In this document: positions 1-9,814 of the stretch, piece by piece | Position numbering within the stretch: the stretch's first letter is position 1 | Layout: the number at the start of each line of letters is the position of its first letter | Assembly (NCBI RefSeq): GCF_003028855.1 | Contig: NZ_CP028324.1 | Location: 2,046,001-2,110,000, forward strand | Reading direction: 5' to 3' | Length of the DNA: 64,000 bases | From: Pseudoduganella armeniaca | GTDB taxonomy: Bacteria > Pseudomonadota > Gammaproteobacteria > Burkholderiales > Burkholderiaceae_D | The notes under the pieces: generated by a model | Seen by the model: the letters and a program-made list of their open reading frames with translations, nothing else | Databases searched by the model: none | What the model was told of the DNA's origin: nothing | Program-made: the position numbers and the translations under genes

Positions 1-98
1 TGGAAGCGACCGCGCACAAGCGTCCCGACCTGCTGGACAAGGCCCGCGCGGCGGGCCAGTTGTCGAAGCAGGACGAAAAGTTTTTGGCGGGTTTGTAA
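1..98 (+). CDS. trmD: tRNA (guanine-N1)-methyltransferase, C-terminal end (partial)
   Basis: Only the last ~32 codons are present, in the frame ending with TAA at 96-98. The tail reads RPDLLDKARAAGQLSKQDEKF and so on, which fits the C-terminal helical part of TrmD (m1G37 methylation of tRNA). The call rests mainly on context: rplS follows 146 bp downstream, as in the standard rpsP-rimM-trmD-rplS ribosomal operon. The start lies beyond the left edge. Confidence 0.8.
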   Translation, partial: EATAHKRPDLLDKARAAGQLSKQDEKFLAGL

Positions 99-244
99 AT
101 CCGCCGGGCTGCAGGCGGCGCAAGCCGCGGGCGACCCTGTAATACCGTGCGAACAATCGTGTTCGCGTGTTTAACCCCATCCTCTACCGGGCAGTCGTGG
201 CAACACGCAAAGCGCCGGCAAGATGGTTATTGGAGTCATTCAAA

Positions 245-631
245 ATGAACCTGATTCAGCAACTCGAGCAAGAAGAAATCGCTCGCCTGGGCAAGAACAT
301 CCCTGATTTCGCGCCTGGCGATACCGTGGTCGTGAACGTGAACGTGGTCGAAGGCACGCGCAAGCGCGCCCAGGCTTACGAAGGCGTCGTGATCTCCCGT
401 CGTAACCGTGGCCTGAACTCGAACTTCATCGTTCGCAAGATCTCGTCCGGCGAAGGCGTCGAGCGTACCTTCCAGCTGTACTCCCCGCTGATCGCTTCGA
501 TCGAAGTGAAGCGTCGCGGTGACGTCCGTCGCGCCAAGCTGTACTACCTGCGCGAGCGTTCGGGCAAGTCCGCACGTATCAAGGAAAAGCTGCCGAACCG
601 TCGCACCAACGCGGCGAAAGAAACCGCGTAA
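245..631 (+). CDS. rplS: 50S ribosomal protein L19
   Basis: A 128-residue protein beginning MNLIQQLEQEEIAR, the typical L19 start. L19 sits at the 30S-50S interface. The central part (FAPGDTVVVNVNVVEGTRKR, then VVISRRNRGLNSNF) matches the conserved L19 SH3-like barrel, and length equals the family norm. The frame is open further upstream to 167, but the ATG at 245 is preceded by TTGGAGTC and gives the canonical N-terminus. It closes the trmD operon and is followed within about 20 bp by a strong intrinsic terminator. Confidence 0.97.
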   Translation: MNLIQQLEQEEIARLGKNIPDFAPGDTVVVNVNVVEGTRKRAQAYEGVVISRRNRGLNSNFIVRKISSGEGVERTFQLYSPLIASIEVKRRGDVRRAKLYYLRERSGKSARIKEKLPNRRTNAAKETA

Positions 632-651
632 TCGCGTTTTCTCCGGCATGG

Positions 652-680
652 AAAAGGGCACCGCGAGGTGCCCTTTTTTT
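652..680 (+). terminator. Rho-independent terminator after rplS
   Basis: AAAAGGGCACC, loop GCGA, GGTGCCCTTTT, followed by a run of Ts. It is a classical intrinsic terminator 20 bp after the rplS stop codon and ends the ribosomal-protein operon. Confidence 0.93.
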
Positions 681-766
681 ATTCCCGCACGCCCCCAATT
701 CGTCATGAACCCGGTCGGGCGCGGCACATGCTATGGTTTGCGTCAGACCATCCATGGAGGACGCCC

Positions 767-1429
767 TTGGCCACACCGCAATTCGATCCCACCCGGCTGC
801 CCGTCGATGCCATCGCCGGCGAGGCTCCCGTGCCGGCGCACCGGCTCACGCCCGACTGGCTGCGCCAGCGCTTCGCCGCGCCGCCCCCCTGGACGCCCGA
901 AGCGTCCGATGAAAACTGGAGCAAGCGCCCGGCCCCGCCCGCGCCGGCCTCGGTGCTGGTGCCGCTGGTCGAGCGCGAATACGGGCTGGCGCTGTTGCTG
1001 ACACTGCGCACGGCGCATCTGAACGACCACGCCGGCCAGATCGCCTTTCCCGGCGGGCGCGCCGAGCATTTCGACCTCGATGCCGTCGATACGGCACTGC
1101 GCGAAACGGAAGAGGAGATCGGCCTGCACCGGCGCCATGTCGAGGTACTCGGCACGCTGCCCCTGTACACCACGGGCACGGGCTACGCGGTGACGCCGGT
1201 GGTGGCGTTGGTCAAGCCGCCGTTCGAGCTGAAGGCCGACCCGTTCGAGGTGGCCGAGATCTTCGAGGTGCCGCTGGCCTTCCTGATGGACGGCGCCCAC
1301 CACGAGCGCCGTGCGCTGGCGATTGGAGAGCAGCGCCGCACCTTTTATGCGATGCCGTACGAGCGCTATTTCATCTGGGGCGCCACCGCCGGCATGCTGC
1401 GCAATCTGTTTCATTTCTTGCGCGCTTAG
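767..1429 (+). CDS. Nudix hydrolase, CoA pyrophosphatase (NudL/YeaB-like)
   Basis: A 220-residue Nudix protein. The Nudix box is visible as GGRAEHFD followed by RETEEEIGL; the REXXEE core binds the divalent metal that cleaves the diphosphate bond. The extended start of the box, the 'LLLTLRTAHLNDHAGQIAFP' lead-in and the length are typical of the CoA diphosphatase subgroup, which releases phosphopantetheine and 3',5'-ADP. The TTG at 767 is chosen because GGAGG lies 6 nt upstream (756-760). Upstream in-frame codons would start inside the rplS terminator. The gene stands alone between rplS and cobD. Confidence 0.88.
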   Translation: MATPQFDPTRLPVDAIAGEAPVPAHRLTPDWLRQRFAAPPPWTPEASDENWSKRPAPPAPASVLVPLVEREYGLALLLTLRTAHLNDHAGQIAFPGGRAEHFDLDAVDTALRETEEEIGLHRRHVEVLGTLPLYTTGTGYAVTPVVALVKPPFELKADPFEVAEIFEVPLAFLMDGAHHERRALAIGEQRRTFYAMPYERYFIWGATAGMLRNLFHFLRA

Positions 1430-1473
1430 GCTATCGTAGCGCACATTGCGGTATTGCTATCCAAAGGACTTAG

Positions 1474-2433
1474 ATGACATTTCTTTCCATTCTCTGCGCA
1501 TTGCTGCTCGAGCAGATGAAGCCACTGCGCGCGGACAATCCGATCTACGCCGAGATCAAACGCCTCGCAGTGCGCATGGAAACGTGGTTCAACGCCGGTC
1601 ACCCCAGCCATGGCCGGATCGGCTGGTTCGTGATGATGGCCGCCCTGATCGTGCCCACTGGCCTGATCTACTGGGTGCTGCTGCGCTATGACCTGATCCT
1701 GGCGGCCTTTGCCTGGAACGTCCTGATCGTCTACCTGACCCTCGGCTTTCGTCATTACAGCCACTACTTCACGTCGATCCAGCTGGCCCTGAACGCCGGC
1801 GACGAAGCGGCCGCGCGCGCCCTGCTGGCCGAATGGACCAAGCAGGACACGGTCGGCATGGAAGTGGGCGAGATCTCCCGCATCGCCGTCGAGAAGGCGC
1901 TGATCACCACGCACCGCAGCGTGTTCGGCGTGTTCTTCTGGTTCCTGATGCCGCTCGGTCCCGCGGCCGCCGTCATGTACCGCGTGGCGGAATACCTGGC
2001 GCGCGCGTGGAACGAACCTGAGCACATGCGCAACGAGGCCTTCGGCCTGTTCGCCGCGCGCGCGTTCTACTGGATCGACTGGATTCCCGCGCGCCTGACG
2101 GCGGTGGCCTTCGCCATCGTTGGCAACTTCGAGGACGCCATTTACGCCTGGCGCAATTTCGCCTACCGCTGGCGCGACGAAGCCATCGGCATCATCCTGG
2201 CGGCCGGCGGCGGCGCAATGGGCGTGCGCCTCGGCACGCCGCAGGAAAACGCCGCAAAGGTCGTGCCGGCCGATGCGGGCACGGTGGACATCAGCGACGT
2301 GGAAGTGGAAACCCTGCCCGGCGACGAGCCGTCGGTGCGTGCGCTGCAAAGCACCGTGGGCCTGGTGTGGCGCGCGCTGCTGCTGTGGATGCTGCTCTTG
2401 CTGCTGCTGTCCGGCGCGGTCTACCTCGGCTGA
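1474..2433 (+). CDS. CobD/CbiB family membrane protein
   Basis: 319 residues with several membrane segments: around residues 48-70 (WFVMMAALIVPTGLIYWVLL), 75-95, 150-170, and a Leu-rich segment at the C-terminus (LLLWMLLLLLLSGAVYLG). N-terminal SILCALLLEQMKPLR and the FRHYSHYFT and FWFLMPLGPAAAVMYR motifs match the CobD/CbiB family of adenosylcobinamide-phosphate synthesis. The betaproteobacterial branch is often found away from other cobalamin genes, as here, and may have a different role (related AmpE-like proteins exist). AAAGGA lies 9 nt before the ATG. Confidence 0.82.
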   Translation: MTFLSILCALLLEQMKPLRADNPIYAEIKRLAVRMETWFNAGHPSHGRIGWFVMMAALIVPTGLIYWVLLRYDLILAAFAWNVLIVYLTLGFRHYSHYFTSIQLALNAGDEAAARALLAEWTKQDTVGMEVGEISRIAVEKALITTHRSVFGVFFWFLMPLGPAAAVMYRVAEYLARAWNEPEHMRNEAFGLFAARAFYWIDWIPARLTAVAFAIVGNFEDAIYAWRNFAYRWRDEAIGIILAAGGGAMGVRLGTPQENAAKVVPADAGTVDISDVEVETLPGDEPSVRALQSTVGLVWRALLLWMLLLLLLSGAVYLG

Positions 2434-2613
2434 TCCGGCTCGGGCGGGGCACGCCGGCGTGCGTGCCGCGCGTCCCTCCGAAGCCGTTTACAATGCTGTC
2501 ACGGGGCCGACTGCGCATGTAGTATTCCTTCATCCGCCTTCAGGTACTTCGGCGCTCAGGTCTTCTATAAGATATAATACCTGAGGTTCCTCCACGTATC
2601 TTTGTTCAAGCCT

Positions 2614-2925
2614 ATGGCCAGCGAGTTCTTTATTCTTGGGCTTACCACGGACGGCAAGCAGTTCCGGCCCAGCGATTGGGCGGAGCGCCTGTGCGGCGTG
2701 ATGTCGTGCTTCCGGCCCGCCGGCAGCGGCGGTCGCAACGCCCATCTGCAGTACTCGCCGCTGGTGCGGCCCACGATCACGAACGGCGTGAAGGCGGTCG
2801 TCGTCAACGAGACGCTGAAGGAGATCGAGCCGATGGCCTATCACTTCGTGCGCCAGTTCGCCACCGACAACAAGCTGCAGATGGTCGACGCCTGCCACGT
2901 GCCCCTGCCGGGCGACAAAACCTAG
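2614..2925 (+). CDS. DUF3579 domain protein
   Basis: A 103-residue soluble protein, MASEFFILGLTTDGKQFRPS followed by DWAERLCGVMSCF. This is the signature of DUF3579, a small betaproteobacterial family of unknown function. ATG 2614 gives the family N-terminus; an in-frame TTG at 2602 is an alternative. A TATAAT hexamer at 2573-2578 lies about 35 bp upstream and could be its -10 element, though I see no good -35. No function is proposed. Confidence 0.8.
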   Translation: MASEFFILGLTTDGKQFRPSDWAERLCGVMSCFRPAGSGGRNAHLQYSPLVRPTITNGVKAVVVNETLKEIEPMAYHFVRQFATDNKLQMVDACHVPLPGDKT

Positions 2926-2988
2926 TCATTCCCCCGCTCGGCCGAAAAGCGTACGATACGGTTTTGCCAACGCTCGTTGCGAGACCAA

Positions 2989-5745
2989 ATGAATCCACGC
3001 TTTTGCGGTACCAAGGCAGTCCTGCTGCTGTCCTGTTTTTCCCTCACCTGTTCCGTCACCTTCGTTCCTGCCTACGCCGCTGAAAAGCCGGCCGCCGCGA
3101 AGCCAGCCTCGCTCGTGTTGCCCGCGGGAGTCGTCAAGGGACCGTCGATCGAAGGCATCACCGAGTACCGCCTGGCCAATGGCCTGAAGGTGCTGCTGTT
3201 CCCGGACGCATCCAAGCCCACCGTCACCGTCAACGTCACCTACCTGGTGGGCTCGCGCCATGAGAACTACGGCGAGACCGGCATGGCCCATTTGCTGGAG
3301 CACCTGATGTTCAAGGGCGCGCCGAAGAACCGCAACATCCCGCAGCAGTTCGCCGAGCGCGGTATGGATTTCAACGGCACCACGTCGACCGACCGCACCA
3401 ATTACTACGAGGTGTTCCCGGCCAGCGGCGACAACCTGAAGTGGGCGCTGGAGATGGAAGCGGACCGCATGACGAAGTCGTTCATCGCCAAAAGCGACCT
3501 GGTCTCCGAGATGACGGTGGTGCGCAACGAGTACGAGAACGGCGAGAACAGCCCGTTCGACGTGCTGATGAAACGCATGGAAAGCGTGGCCTACGACTGG
3601 CACAGCTACGGCCGCTCGACGATCGGCAACCGCAGCGACATCGAGAACGTGCGCATCGAGAACCTGCAGGCGTTCTACCGCACCTGGTACCAGCCCGACA
3701 ACGCGGTGCTGCTGGTGACCGGCAAGTTCGACCCGGCGCAGACGCTGGCCTGGATCGGCAAGACCTTCGGCGCCATCCCGAAGCCGAAACGCAAGTTGCC
3801 GCCGTTCTGGACGGTCGAACCCACGCAGGACGGCGAGCGCCAGTACGTGGTGCGCCGCAAGGGCGACGTGCAGATCGTCCTGCTCGGCTACAAGGTGCCA
3901 TCGAGCCTGCATCCGGACGGCGACCGCCTGTCCATCATGAGCCAGATCGAAAGCGACACGCCGAACGGCCGCCTGCACAAGCTGCTGGTGGAGACGGGCA
4001 AGGCGGCCCAGGTGTTCAGCTACGGCATGACGGGCTATGCGCCCGGCCTGCAGCTGTTCGGCGCCGTCGTCAAGGCGGGCCAGCCGGTCGAGCCGGTGCG
4101 CGATGCGCTGATCGACGCGGTGGAAAGCTTCGCCAAGACGCCGCCGACGGCCGAGGAAATGGAGCGCACGCTGCGTACGTATAACAACGCGATCGAGAAG
4201 TCGCTGAACGATCCGCAGCAGGTCGGCATCGCACTGTCCGAGCACATCGCGTTGGGCGACTGGCGCCTGCTGTTCCAGGGCCGCGACGCGCTGCCGGCCA
4301 TCACGGCGCAGCAGGTGGCCGAGGCGGCGGGGCGCTACTTCAAGCGCGACAACCGCACCGTCGGCCTGTTCCTGCCGGACGACGCGCCGCAGCGCGCCGT
4401 CATCGCGCCAGCGCCCGAGGCGGCCGAAGTGCTGAAGGACTACAAACCGAAGGACAGCACGCTGACGTCGGAGAACTTCGACCCGAGCCAGGACAACATC
4501 ATGGCGCGCACGGAAGTGCGCCAGATCGGCCCGATCAAGGTGGCGCTGCTGCCGAAGAAGAACCGTGGCGAGGCGGTCTCGGTCAACCTGCGCCTGCATT
4601 GGGGCGACGAGAAGAACCAGTTCGGCAAGTCGCTGATCGCCGCCGCCACGGGCGAGATGCTGACGCGCGGCACGAGCAAGTACACGCGTGCCCAGCTGGC
4701 GGACGAGATGTCGAAGCTGAAGATCTCGGGCAGCCTGTACGGCTTCGATACGACGCGCGAGCACCTGGATGCGGCGTTGCGCCTGGTCGCGCACGTGCTG
4801 CGCGAGCCCAGCTTCCCGCAGACCGAATTCGAGCAGATGCGCCAGCAGTGGATCGTCGCCATCGAAGCGAACCGCAACGAGCCGCCGGCGCTGGCGAACC
4901 AGGCACTGGAAGAGTACTTCGACCACTGGCCGAAGGGCGACCCGCGCGCCGTCATGACGGTCGACGAGCAGCTCGCCGGCATCAAGGCGCTGACGCTGGA
5001 CGACGTCAAGGCCTACCACCGCGAGTTCTACGGCGCCTCGCATGCCGAGCTGGCGATCGTCGGCGATTTCGACAAGGAGGCGGCCGCGAAAACGGTGGCG
5101 CAGGCGCTGGGCGGCTGGGACAGCAAGGCCAGCTATGCGCGCATCCTGGACGCCAACGTGGACAAGCCCGCGGTGCGCAAGGCCATCGTCACGCCGGACA
5201 AGGAGAACGGCTTCTACACGGCGCGCCTGAACCTCGACCTGGGCCGCGACGACCCCGATTACGCGGCGCTGGAACTGGCCAACTTCATCTTCGGCGATGG
5301 CGGCCTGAAGTCGCGCCTGATGGACCGCATCCGCCAGAAGGACGGCCTGTCGTACGGCGGCGGCTCGGCACTGAACGTGAACGACATCGACCGCGCCGCG
5401 CACTTCTCGATCAGCGCCATCGCCGCGCCGCAGAACCTGGCGAAGGTGGAGGCGGCCGTGCGCGAGGAGCTGGAGCGCGCCGTCAAGCAGGGCTTCACGG
5501 CGGCCGAGGTGGCGGGCGCCAAATCGGGCCTGCTGCAGCAGCGCATCCAGAACCGCTCGAAGGACAGCGTGGTGGCGGGCGGCTGGACCAACTACCTGTA
5601 CCTGGGCCGCACGTGGGAGTGGAGCAAGCAGCACGAGCAGAAGCTGCAGCGGCTGACGGTGGAGCAGGTCAATGCCGCGTTCCGGCGGCACGTGGATCCG
5701 GCCAGGCTGGCGGTGGTGGTGGCGGGCGATACCAAGGGCAAGTGA
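2989..5745 (+). CDS. M16 family zinc metallopeptidase, secreted
   Basis: 918 residues with an N-terminal signal peptide (about residues 8-31, ending AYA-AEKPA). The inverted zinc motif HLLEH is at residues 101-105 (GMAHLLEHLMFKG), with the downstream acidic cluster RNEYENGENSP supplying the third ligand. The second M16 half (from about residue 500) lacks HXXEH and carries the C-terminal signature RQKDGLSYGGG, the usual active/inactive pairing of two-domain pitrilysin proteins. It probably degrades peptides in the periplasm. ATG 2989 is used; TTG 2977 adds only four residues. Palindromic repeats follow the stop. Confidence 0.93.
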   Translation: MNPRFCGTKAVLLLSCFSLTCSVTFVPAYAAEKPAAAKPASLVLPAGVVKGPSIEGITEYRLANGLKVLLFPDASKPTVTVNVTYLVGSRHENYGETGMAHLLEHLMFKGAPKNRNIPQQFAERGMDFNGTTSTDRTNYYEVFPASGDNLKWALEMEADRMTKSFIAKSDLVSEMTVVRNEYENGENSPFDVLMKRMESVAYDWHSYGRSTIGNRSDIENVRIENLQAFYRTWYQPDNAVLLVTGKFDPAQTLAWIGKTFGAIPKPKRKLPPFWTVEPTQDGERQYVVRRKGDVQIVLLGYKVPSSLHPDGDRLSIMSQIESDTPNGRLHKLLVETGKAAQVFSYGMTGYAPGLQLFGAVVKAGQPVEPVRDALIDAVESFAKTPPTAEEMERTLRTYNNAIEKSLNDPQQVGIALSEHIALGDWRLLFQGRDALPAITAQQVAEAAGRYFKRDNRTVGLFLPDDAPQRAVIAPAPEAAEVLKDYKPKDSTLTSENFDPSQDNIMARTEVRQIGPIKVALLPKKNRGEAVSVNLRLHWGDEKNQFGKSLIAAATGEMLTRGTSKYTRAQLADEMSKLKISGSLYGFDTTREHLDAALRLVAHVLREPSFPQTEFEQMRQQWIVAIEANRNEPPALANQALEEYFDHWPKGDPRAVMTVDEQLAGIKALTLDDVKAYHREFYGASHAELAIVGDFDKEAAAKTVAQALGGWDSKASYARILDANVDKPAVRKAIVTPDKENGFYTARLNLDLGRDDPDYAALELANFIFGDGGLKSRLMDRIRQKDGLSYGGGSALNVNDIDRAAHFSISAIAAPQNLAKVEAAVREELERAVKQGFTAAEVAGAKSGLLQQRIQNRSKDSVVAGGWTNYLYLGRTWEWSKQHEQKLQRLTVEQVNAAFRRHVDPARLAVVVAGDTKGK

Positions 5746-5756
5746 GTGTAACCCCT

Positions 5757-5809
5757 GGTGTCAGGCACCGATCTGCGAGTCTCCGACTCGCAGATCGGTG
5801 CCTGACACC
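5757..5809. repeat. Perfect 25-bp-arm palindrome, copy 1
   Basis: Left arm GGTGTCAGGCACC plus GATCTGCGAGTC, loop TCC, right arm the exact complement. Total 53 bp, 12 nt after the M16 stop, between convergent genes. Same architecture as copies at 41147, 47118, 47209, 52522 and 53866. There is no T-run, so it is not a standard terminator. Confidence 0.95.
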
Positions 5810-5876
5810 GGCGTTTTCGATTCGCTGCCCGGGGCACATGACGCATCGGTGCCGTGCCTGGGACATCGTCGGGCTC

Positions 5877-5970
5877 AGGGTCTGTCCCCGCATGGGGACT
5901 GACCCTGGTTTTAATCGAAACGCTTGAGCACCGGATGAAAACCAGGGTCAGTCCCGAAGGGACAGACCCT
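5877..5970. repeat. Nested inverted repeat (GGGTCTGTCCC / GGGACTGACCC class)
   Basis: Left side: AGGGTCTGTCCCC, GCAT, then GGGGACTGACCCTGGTTTT (5877-5912). Right side: AAAACCAGGGTCAGTCCC, GAA, then GGGACAGACCCT (5938-5970), complementary except around the short spacers. A 25-nt unpaired centre separates the halves. A longer version of the same element lies at 11982-12152. Confidence 0.88.
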
Positions 5971-6020
5971 AACCCTGATGGGGCCTGTCGCACCGCGGCT
6001 CTTCAACGCTCGCACCCGGC

Positions 6021-6758
6021 TCAGGGCGTCGAAAGCTCCGCCACGAAGTCATACATATCCCCCCGGAAGATCGAGCGGCAGAACTCCACCGCCCGCCCAT
6101 CGCGCAGGAAGCCCAGGCGCTCGACCGCCAGGCCGGCGTCGCCCTGCTGCGCCTGCAAGAGCTGCGCCTGTTCCGCGTTCAGCAGCAGGGCCGAGAGCCG
6201 CTGCAAGGCCCGCACCGGGCGGTTGCCCGATTTCTCCAGCGCCTCGTACATCGATACATCCACCGCCTCCAGCGAGGGCAGGGCGCCCGCCACGATCGTC
6301 GCGTATTCCAGGCACATCGGAATCTCGTCCGCATAGCGGATGCGGTTGAAGCGGTACACCGGCGCGCCCGGCGACAGGCGCAGGCGCAAGGCTTCCTCCG
6401 GCGTCACCGTGCCCTCGGAACGCTTCAGCCACACGCTGCGCGGGTTGCGTCCGCGCGCCCGCATGTCCTCCGAAAACGACGTCAGCTTGGCGAAGTTCTT
6501 CTCGATGCGCGTGTTGATGAAATTGCCGGAGCCGGGCCGGCGCACCAGCAGGCCTTCGTCGACCAGGCCGTCGATGGCCTTGCGCACGGTGATGCGCGAG
6601 ATCGACAGATCGGCCGCCAGCTGGCGCTCGGCCGGCAGGGCCTCGTCCGGACCGAAGATGCGCTTGTCGATCGCTTCGCGCAGCGCCCGCTGCAATTGCT
6701 GGTACAGGGGCAAACTGGTCTGCTCCATGCTGCGCATGATCTCTGCAAGCGAATTCAT
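6021..6758 (-). CDS. GntR/HutC-family transcriptional regulator
   Basis: 245 residues. The N-terminal winged helix (about 18-85) contains PLYQQLQRALREAI, LPAERQLAADLSISRITVRK and the wing RPGSGNFI, all typical of GntR. The C-terminal part (about 95-240, from KLTSFSEDMRARG) is a UTRA ligand-binding domain, so it belongs to the HutC/DasR/NagQ group that senses sugar phosphates. GGGAGAGAG precedes the ATG. It is divergent from the TonB receptor, and a NagQ-like direct repeat lies in its upstream region (6831-6848), suggesting autoregulation or cross-regulation with the second GntR at 22478. Confidence 0.9.
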   Translation of the reverse strand: MNSLAEIMRSMEQTSLPLYQQLQRALREAIDKRIFGPDEALPAERQLAADLSISRITVRKAIDGLVDEGLLVRRPGSGNFINTRIEKNFAKLTSFSEDMRARGRNPRSVWLKRSEGTVTPEEALRLRLSPGAPVYRFNRIRYADEIPMCLEYATIVAGALPSLEAVDVSMYEALEKSGNRPVRALQRLSALLLNAEQAQLLQAQQGDAGLAVERLGFLRDGRAVEFCRSIFRGDMYDFVAELSTP

Positions 6759-6830
6759 TCTCTCTCCCGTGGCCGGACGCGTCGTTGCGCGCCGTTGATA
6801 TGGTGCTTGTTGTGAAAATGCGGCGTCGAT

Positions 6831-6848
6831 AATACCAAAAAAAGACCA
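6831..6848 (-). promoter_or_regulatory. NagQ-like operator, GntR gene
   Basis: On the minus strand it reads TGGTCTT-TTTT-TGGTATT. These are two 7-mers with an 11-bp period, one mismatch from TGGTATT-N4-TGGTATT. It lies 73 bp upstream of the GntR start codon. Confidence 0.6.
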
Positions 6849-6968
6849 TACGCCACCGGTCCACCTCAGCCTTTCCGAAGCTCCCCCTCTGCGATAGCGC
6901 TATCTAACAACGCTTGTGACCAAAGTGGTATGTATTTTCAATACAACATGCGAAAAAATTACGGAAAT

Positions 6969-6986
6969 TGGTAGTGTTCTGGTATT
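6969..6986 (+). promoter_or_regulatory. NagQ-like operator, TonB receptor gene
   Basis: TGGTAGT-GTTC-TGGTATT, again 7+4+7 with an 11-bp period and one mismatch. It ends 9 bp before a TATATT hexamer (6996-7001), so a bound regulator would cover the -35 region. Confidence 0.65.
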
Positions 6987-7138
6987 GGTTAGGGGTATAT
7001 TGGCGCTCGATTGGTTTTGTAAGTGGCATGACGAGACCAACTCCAGCCTGGGCAGGCATGAACCGGGTTCGGTCTTTCGTAGGTAAAAATCGGCACGAGC
7101 CCACACGGCACCGTGGGGCTCATCTCTAGGGGGAGTAC

Positions 7139-9795
7139 ATGAAGCGCAATTTGACACCGATCGCGACCGCCGTCGCGATCCTGATCACCGGCAGTGGTAT
7201 GGCCTACGCCCAGCAAGCCAGCGACCAGAACAAGGATATGACCGTCGTCACCGTGACCGGCGTGCGCGCCGCACTGGAACAGTCGCTGAACCAGAAGCGT
7301 AACGCCGACTCGCTGGTCGAGGTGATCACGGCCGAAGACGTGGGCAAGATGCCCGACAAGAGCGTCGCCGACTCGCTGCAGCGGGTCCCGGGCGTCTCCG
7401 TCGCCACCGCTGGCGGCACCGAAGGCGGTTTCGGCGAGAACGATCGCGTCAGCCTGAAGGGCACTCCCTCGAACCTGGCGCTGACGACCCTGAACGGCCA
7501 CACCGTCTCGAGCGGCGACTGGTACATCTCGAACATCACCAGCGGCGGCCGCTCCGTCAGCTACTCGATGTTCCCGTCCGAGCTGATCGGCCGCGTCACC
7601 GTCCATAAGAGCTCGCAGGCCAACCTGATCGAAGGCGGCGCCTCCGGCAACGTCGACATCGAAACGAGGAAGCCCCTGAGCTTCAAGAAGCCGTTCACCC
7701 TGATGGGCTCCATCGAAGGCGTGTACAGCGAAGGCTCGAAGAAGAAGGACGCGCAATTCTCCGCGCTGGCGAACTGGAAGAACGAGCAGAACAACATGGG
7801 CGTGCTGGTCCAGCTGTTCGACGAGAAGCGCACGCTGCGCCGCATGGGCCAGGAATTCCTGTGGTGGGACAAGGTCACGCCAGGCATCGCGCCGGACTGG
7901 ATCAAGGCCAACCCTGAAGTGGAAGGCAAGTGGCTGTCGCTGCTGACCGGTTCCTCGCTGTTCCAGCAGGAGCGCGAGCGCAAGGGCGGCATGATCGACG
8001 TGCAGTTCAAGGTCAACAAGGACTTCAGCTTCGACATCAACGGCTTCTATACCCGCCTCGATGCCGACAACGTCAACGCCAACTTCATGCTGGCACCATA
8101 CCAGGCGCTGTCGAACAACTGGTCGGGCGTCGGCGGCGTGGTCCCGTCCAACTACACGATCGCCGGCAACCAGATCACGTCGATCACGTTCCCGGCCGCC
8201 TGCCCGGCGGGCCTGAACTGCGCCAACATGGGACCGTCGGTACAGGACATCATCGCCCGTCCGGGTTCCTACTCCGACTCGAAGTTCGTCAACTTCGACT
8301 GGCAATGGCGCGCCAGCGACTCGCTGCGCTTCACCGGCCAGATCGGCACCACGCGCGGCACCGGCTATGCACGTGACTACGGCTACGAAGCCTGGCTCGC
8401 CTACGCGGGCACGAGCCTGACGATGCACGGCCTGGGTGCCCCGGCCAACGTCACCGTCGACAATGCCGGCACGTTCAATCCGCGCACCGGCGCCGACTTC
8501 TTCGGCGGCTGGGCTTCGGACACGACCGCCAAGGACAAGGAAACCTACGGCCAGGTGGACGGCTCGTGGCAGGCACCGTGGAGCGCAGTACCGACCGTGC
8601 ACTTCGGCCTGCGCGCGGCCAAGCATGACCGCGACCTGACCTGGCTGCAGGGCACCATCGCGCCGGCCGGCGGCCTGCTGGCCAATCGCCCGAAGGGCCT
8701 GACCAACTACCCGACCAGCCCCTGGACAACGTGCTGCAGCGTCCATGGACCTTCACCGGCGATTCGATGAAGGACTGGGGCGACACCTACGTGTCGTTCA
8801 ACCAGCACGCCTACCAGAGCGAATTCCAGATCCGCGAGAAGGCGACGGCGGCCTACGTGATGGGCGACCTGGAGCTGGGCCGCTTCACGGGTAACGTGGG
8901 CGTGCGCTTCGTGCGCACCGAGATCGACGTGGCCAACGGCTCGCCGAACAACGTGTGGAATCCGGTGCGCTCGTCGAACACGTACAACGACTTCCTGCCG
9001 AGTATCAACCTGAAGACCAACGTGACGGACAACGTGGTGGTGCGCGCCGCCGCCAGCCGCACGCTGGCGCGGCCGGACTTCGGCGCCCTGGGCGCGCTGT
9101 CGCTGAACGACCTGACGTATTCCGGCTCGGGCGGCAATCCGAACCTGAAGCCGATCATGTCGAACAACGTCGACGTGGGCGCGGAGTGGTACTTCATGCC
9201 GAAGTCGCTGCTGGGCGTGAACGTCTACAACATGAACATCGGCTCGTACGTCACGTACGGCGCGTCCACGGCGCAGTTCTACAACAACTCCGTGAAGGCC
9301 GTCACCACGTACAACATGAGCGCGGCGCTGAACACCAAGGCACGCGTGCGCGGCGTCGAGCTGCAGTACGTGCAGGACCTGGGCAACGGCTTCGGCTTCA
9401 ACGTCAACTACACGTATGCGGATGGCGAGGAACGCGCCAAGGCGCCGAAGTCGGCCTGCGCCGACCTGGGCGACTGCAACATGATCGGCACGTCGAAGAA
9501 CTCGTACAACGCCAGCGTGTTCTATGAAAACGACCGCTTCAGCGCGCGCTTGAACTACAGCTTCCGTTCGGCGTTCCTGAACGGCCTGGATCGCAACAGC
9601 GCCATCTACCAGGACGACGTCGGCACGGTGTCCGCTTCCGTCAACTACAACCTGACGGAAAACCTGACGCTGTCGCTGGAAGGCAAGGACCTGAACGATC
9701 CGCTGCTGAAGTCCTACGCCTCGTCGAAAGACCAGCCACGCGCGTTCTACAAGAACGGCAAGCAGATCTTCTTCGGCATCCGCGGCAAGATGTAA
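7139..9795 (+). pseudogene. TonB-dependent receptor, frameshifted (chitin/NAG oligosaccharide uptake)
   Basis: An ~885-codon outer-membrane receptor split into two frames. Residues 1-22 are a signal peptide ending YAQQ, followed by a TonB-box-like MTVVTVTG. The plug domain follows (SLVEVITAEDVGKMPDKSVA, then SLQRVPGVSV), then a beta-barrel. The first frame runs to TGA at 8768-8770, and the second resumes with PLDNVLQRPWTF. The break sits at a run of four Cs (8719-8722): one added base restores T-S-P-L-D-N-V. This looks like a single-base loss, real or a sequencing error. The NagQ-like operator upstream and the neighbouring GH18 and NagX genes suggest uptake of chitooligosaccharides or NAG. 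RBS GGGGGAG. Confidence 0.88.
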
Positions 9796-9814
9796 GCAGC
9801 CATAGCGCCAACGG

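Larger units (their letters stand above)
6759..7138. promoter_or_regulatory. Divergent control region between GntR and TonB receptor genes
   Basis: A 380-bp AT-richer gap with no gene. It holds two direct-repeat operators (6831-6848 and 6969-6986), a TATATT hexamer at 6996-7001 that could serve the receptor, a further TGGTAT at about 6927, and GGGGGAG just before the receptor ATG. The leader of the receptor transcript would be about 130 nt. Confidence 0.6.

Noticed and set aside
2926..5691. 921-codon open frame antisense to the M16 protease gene
   Set aside because: Translation is Arg/Leu/Gln/His-rich without domains, typical of the mirror frame of a GC-rich gene. The plus-strand frame has signal peptide and zinc motif.
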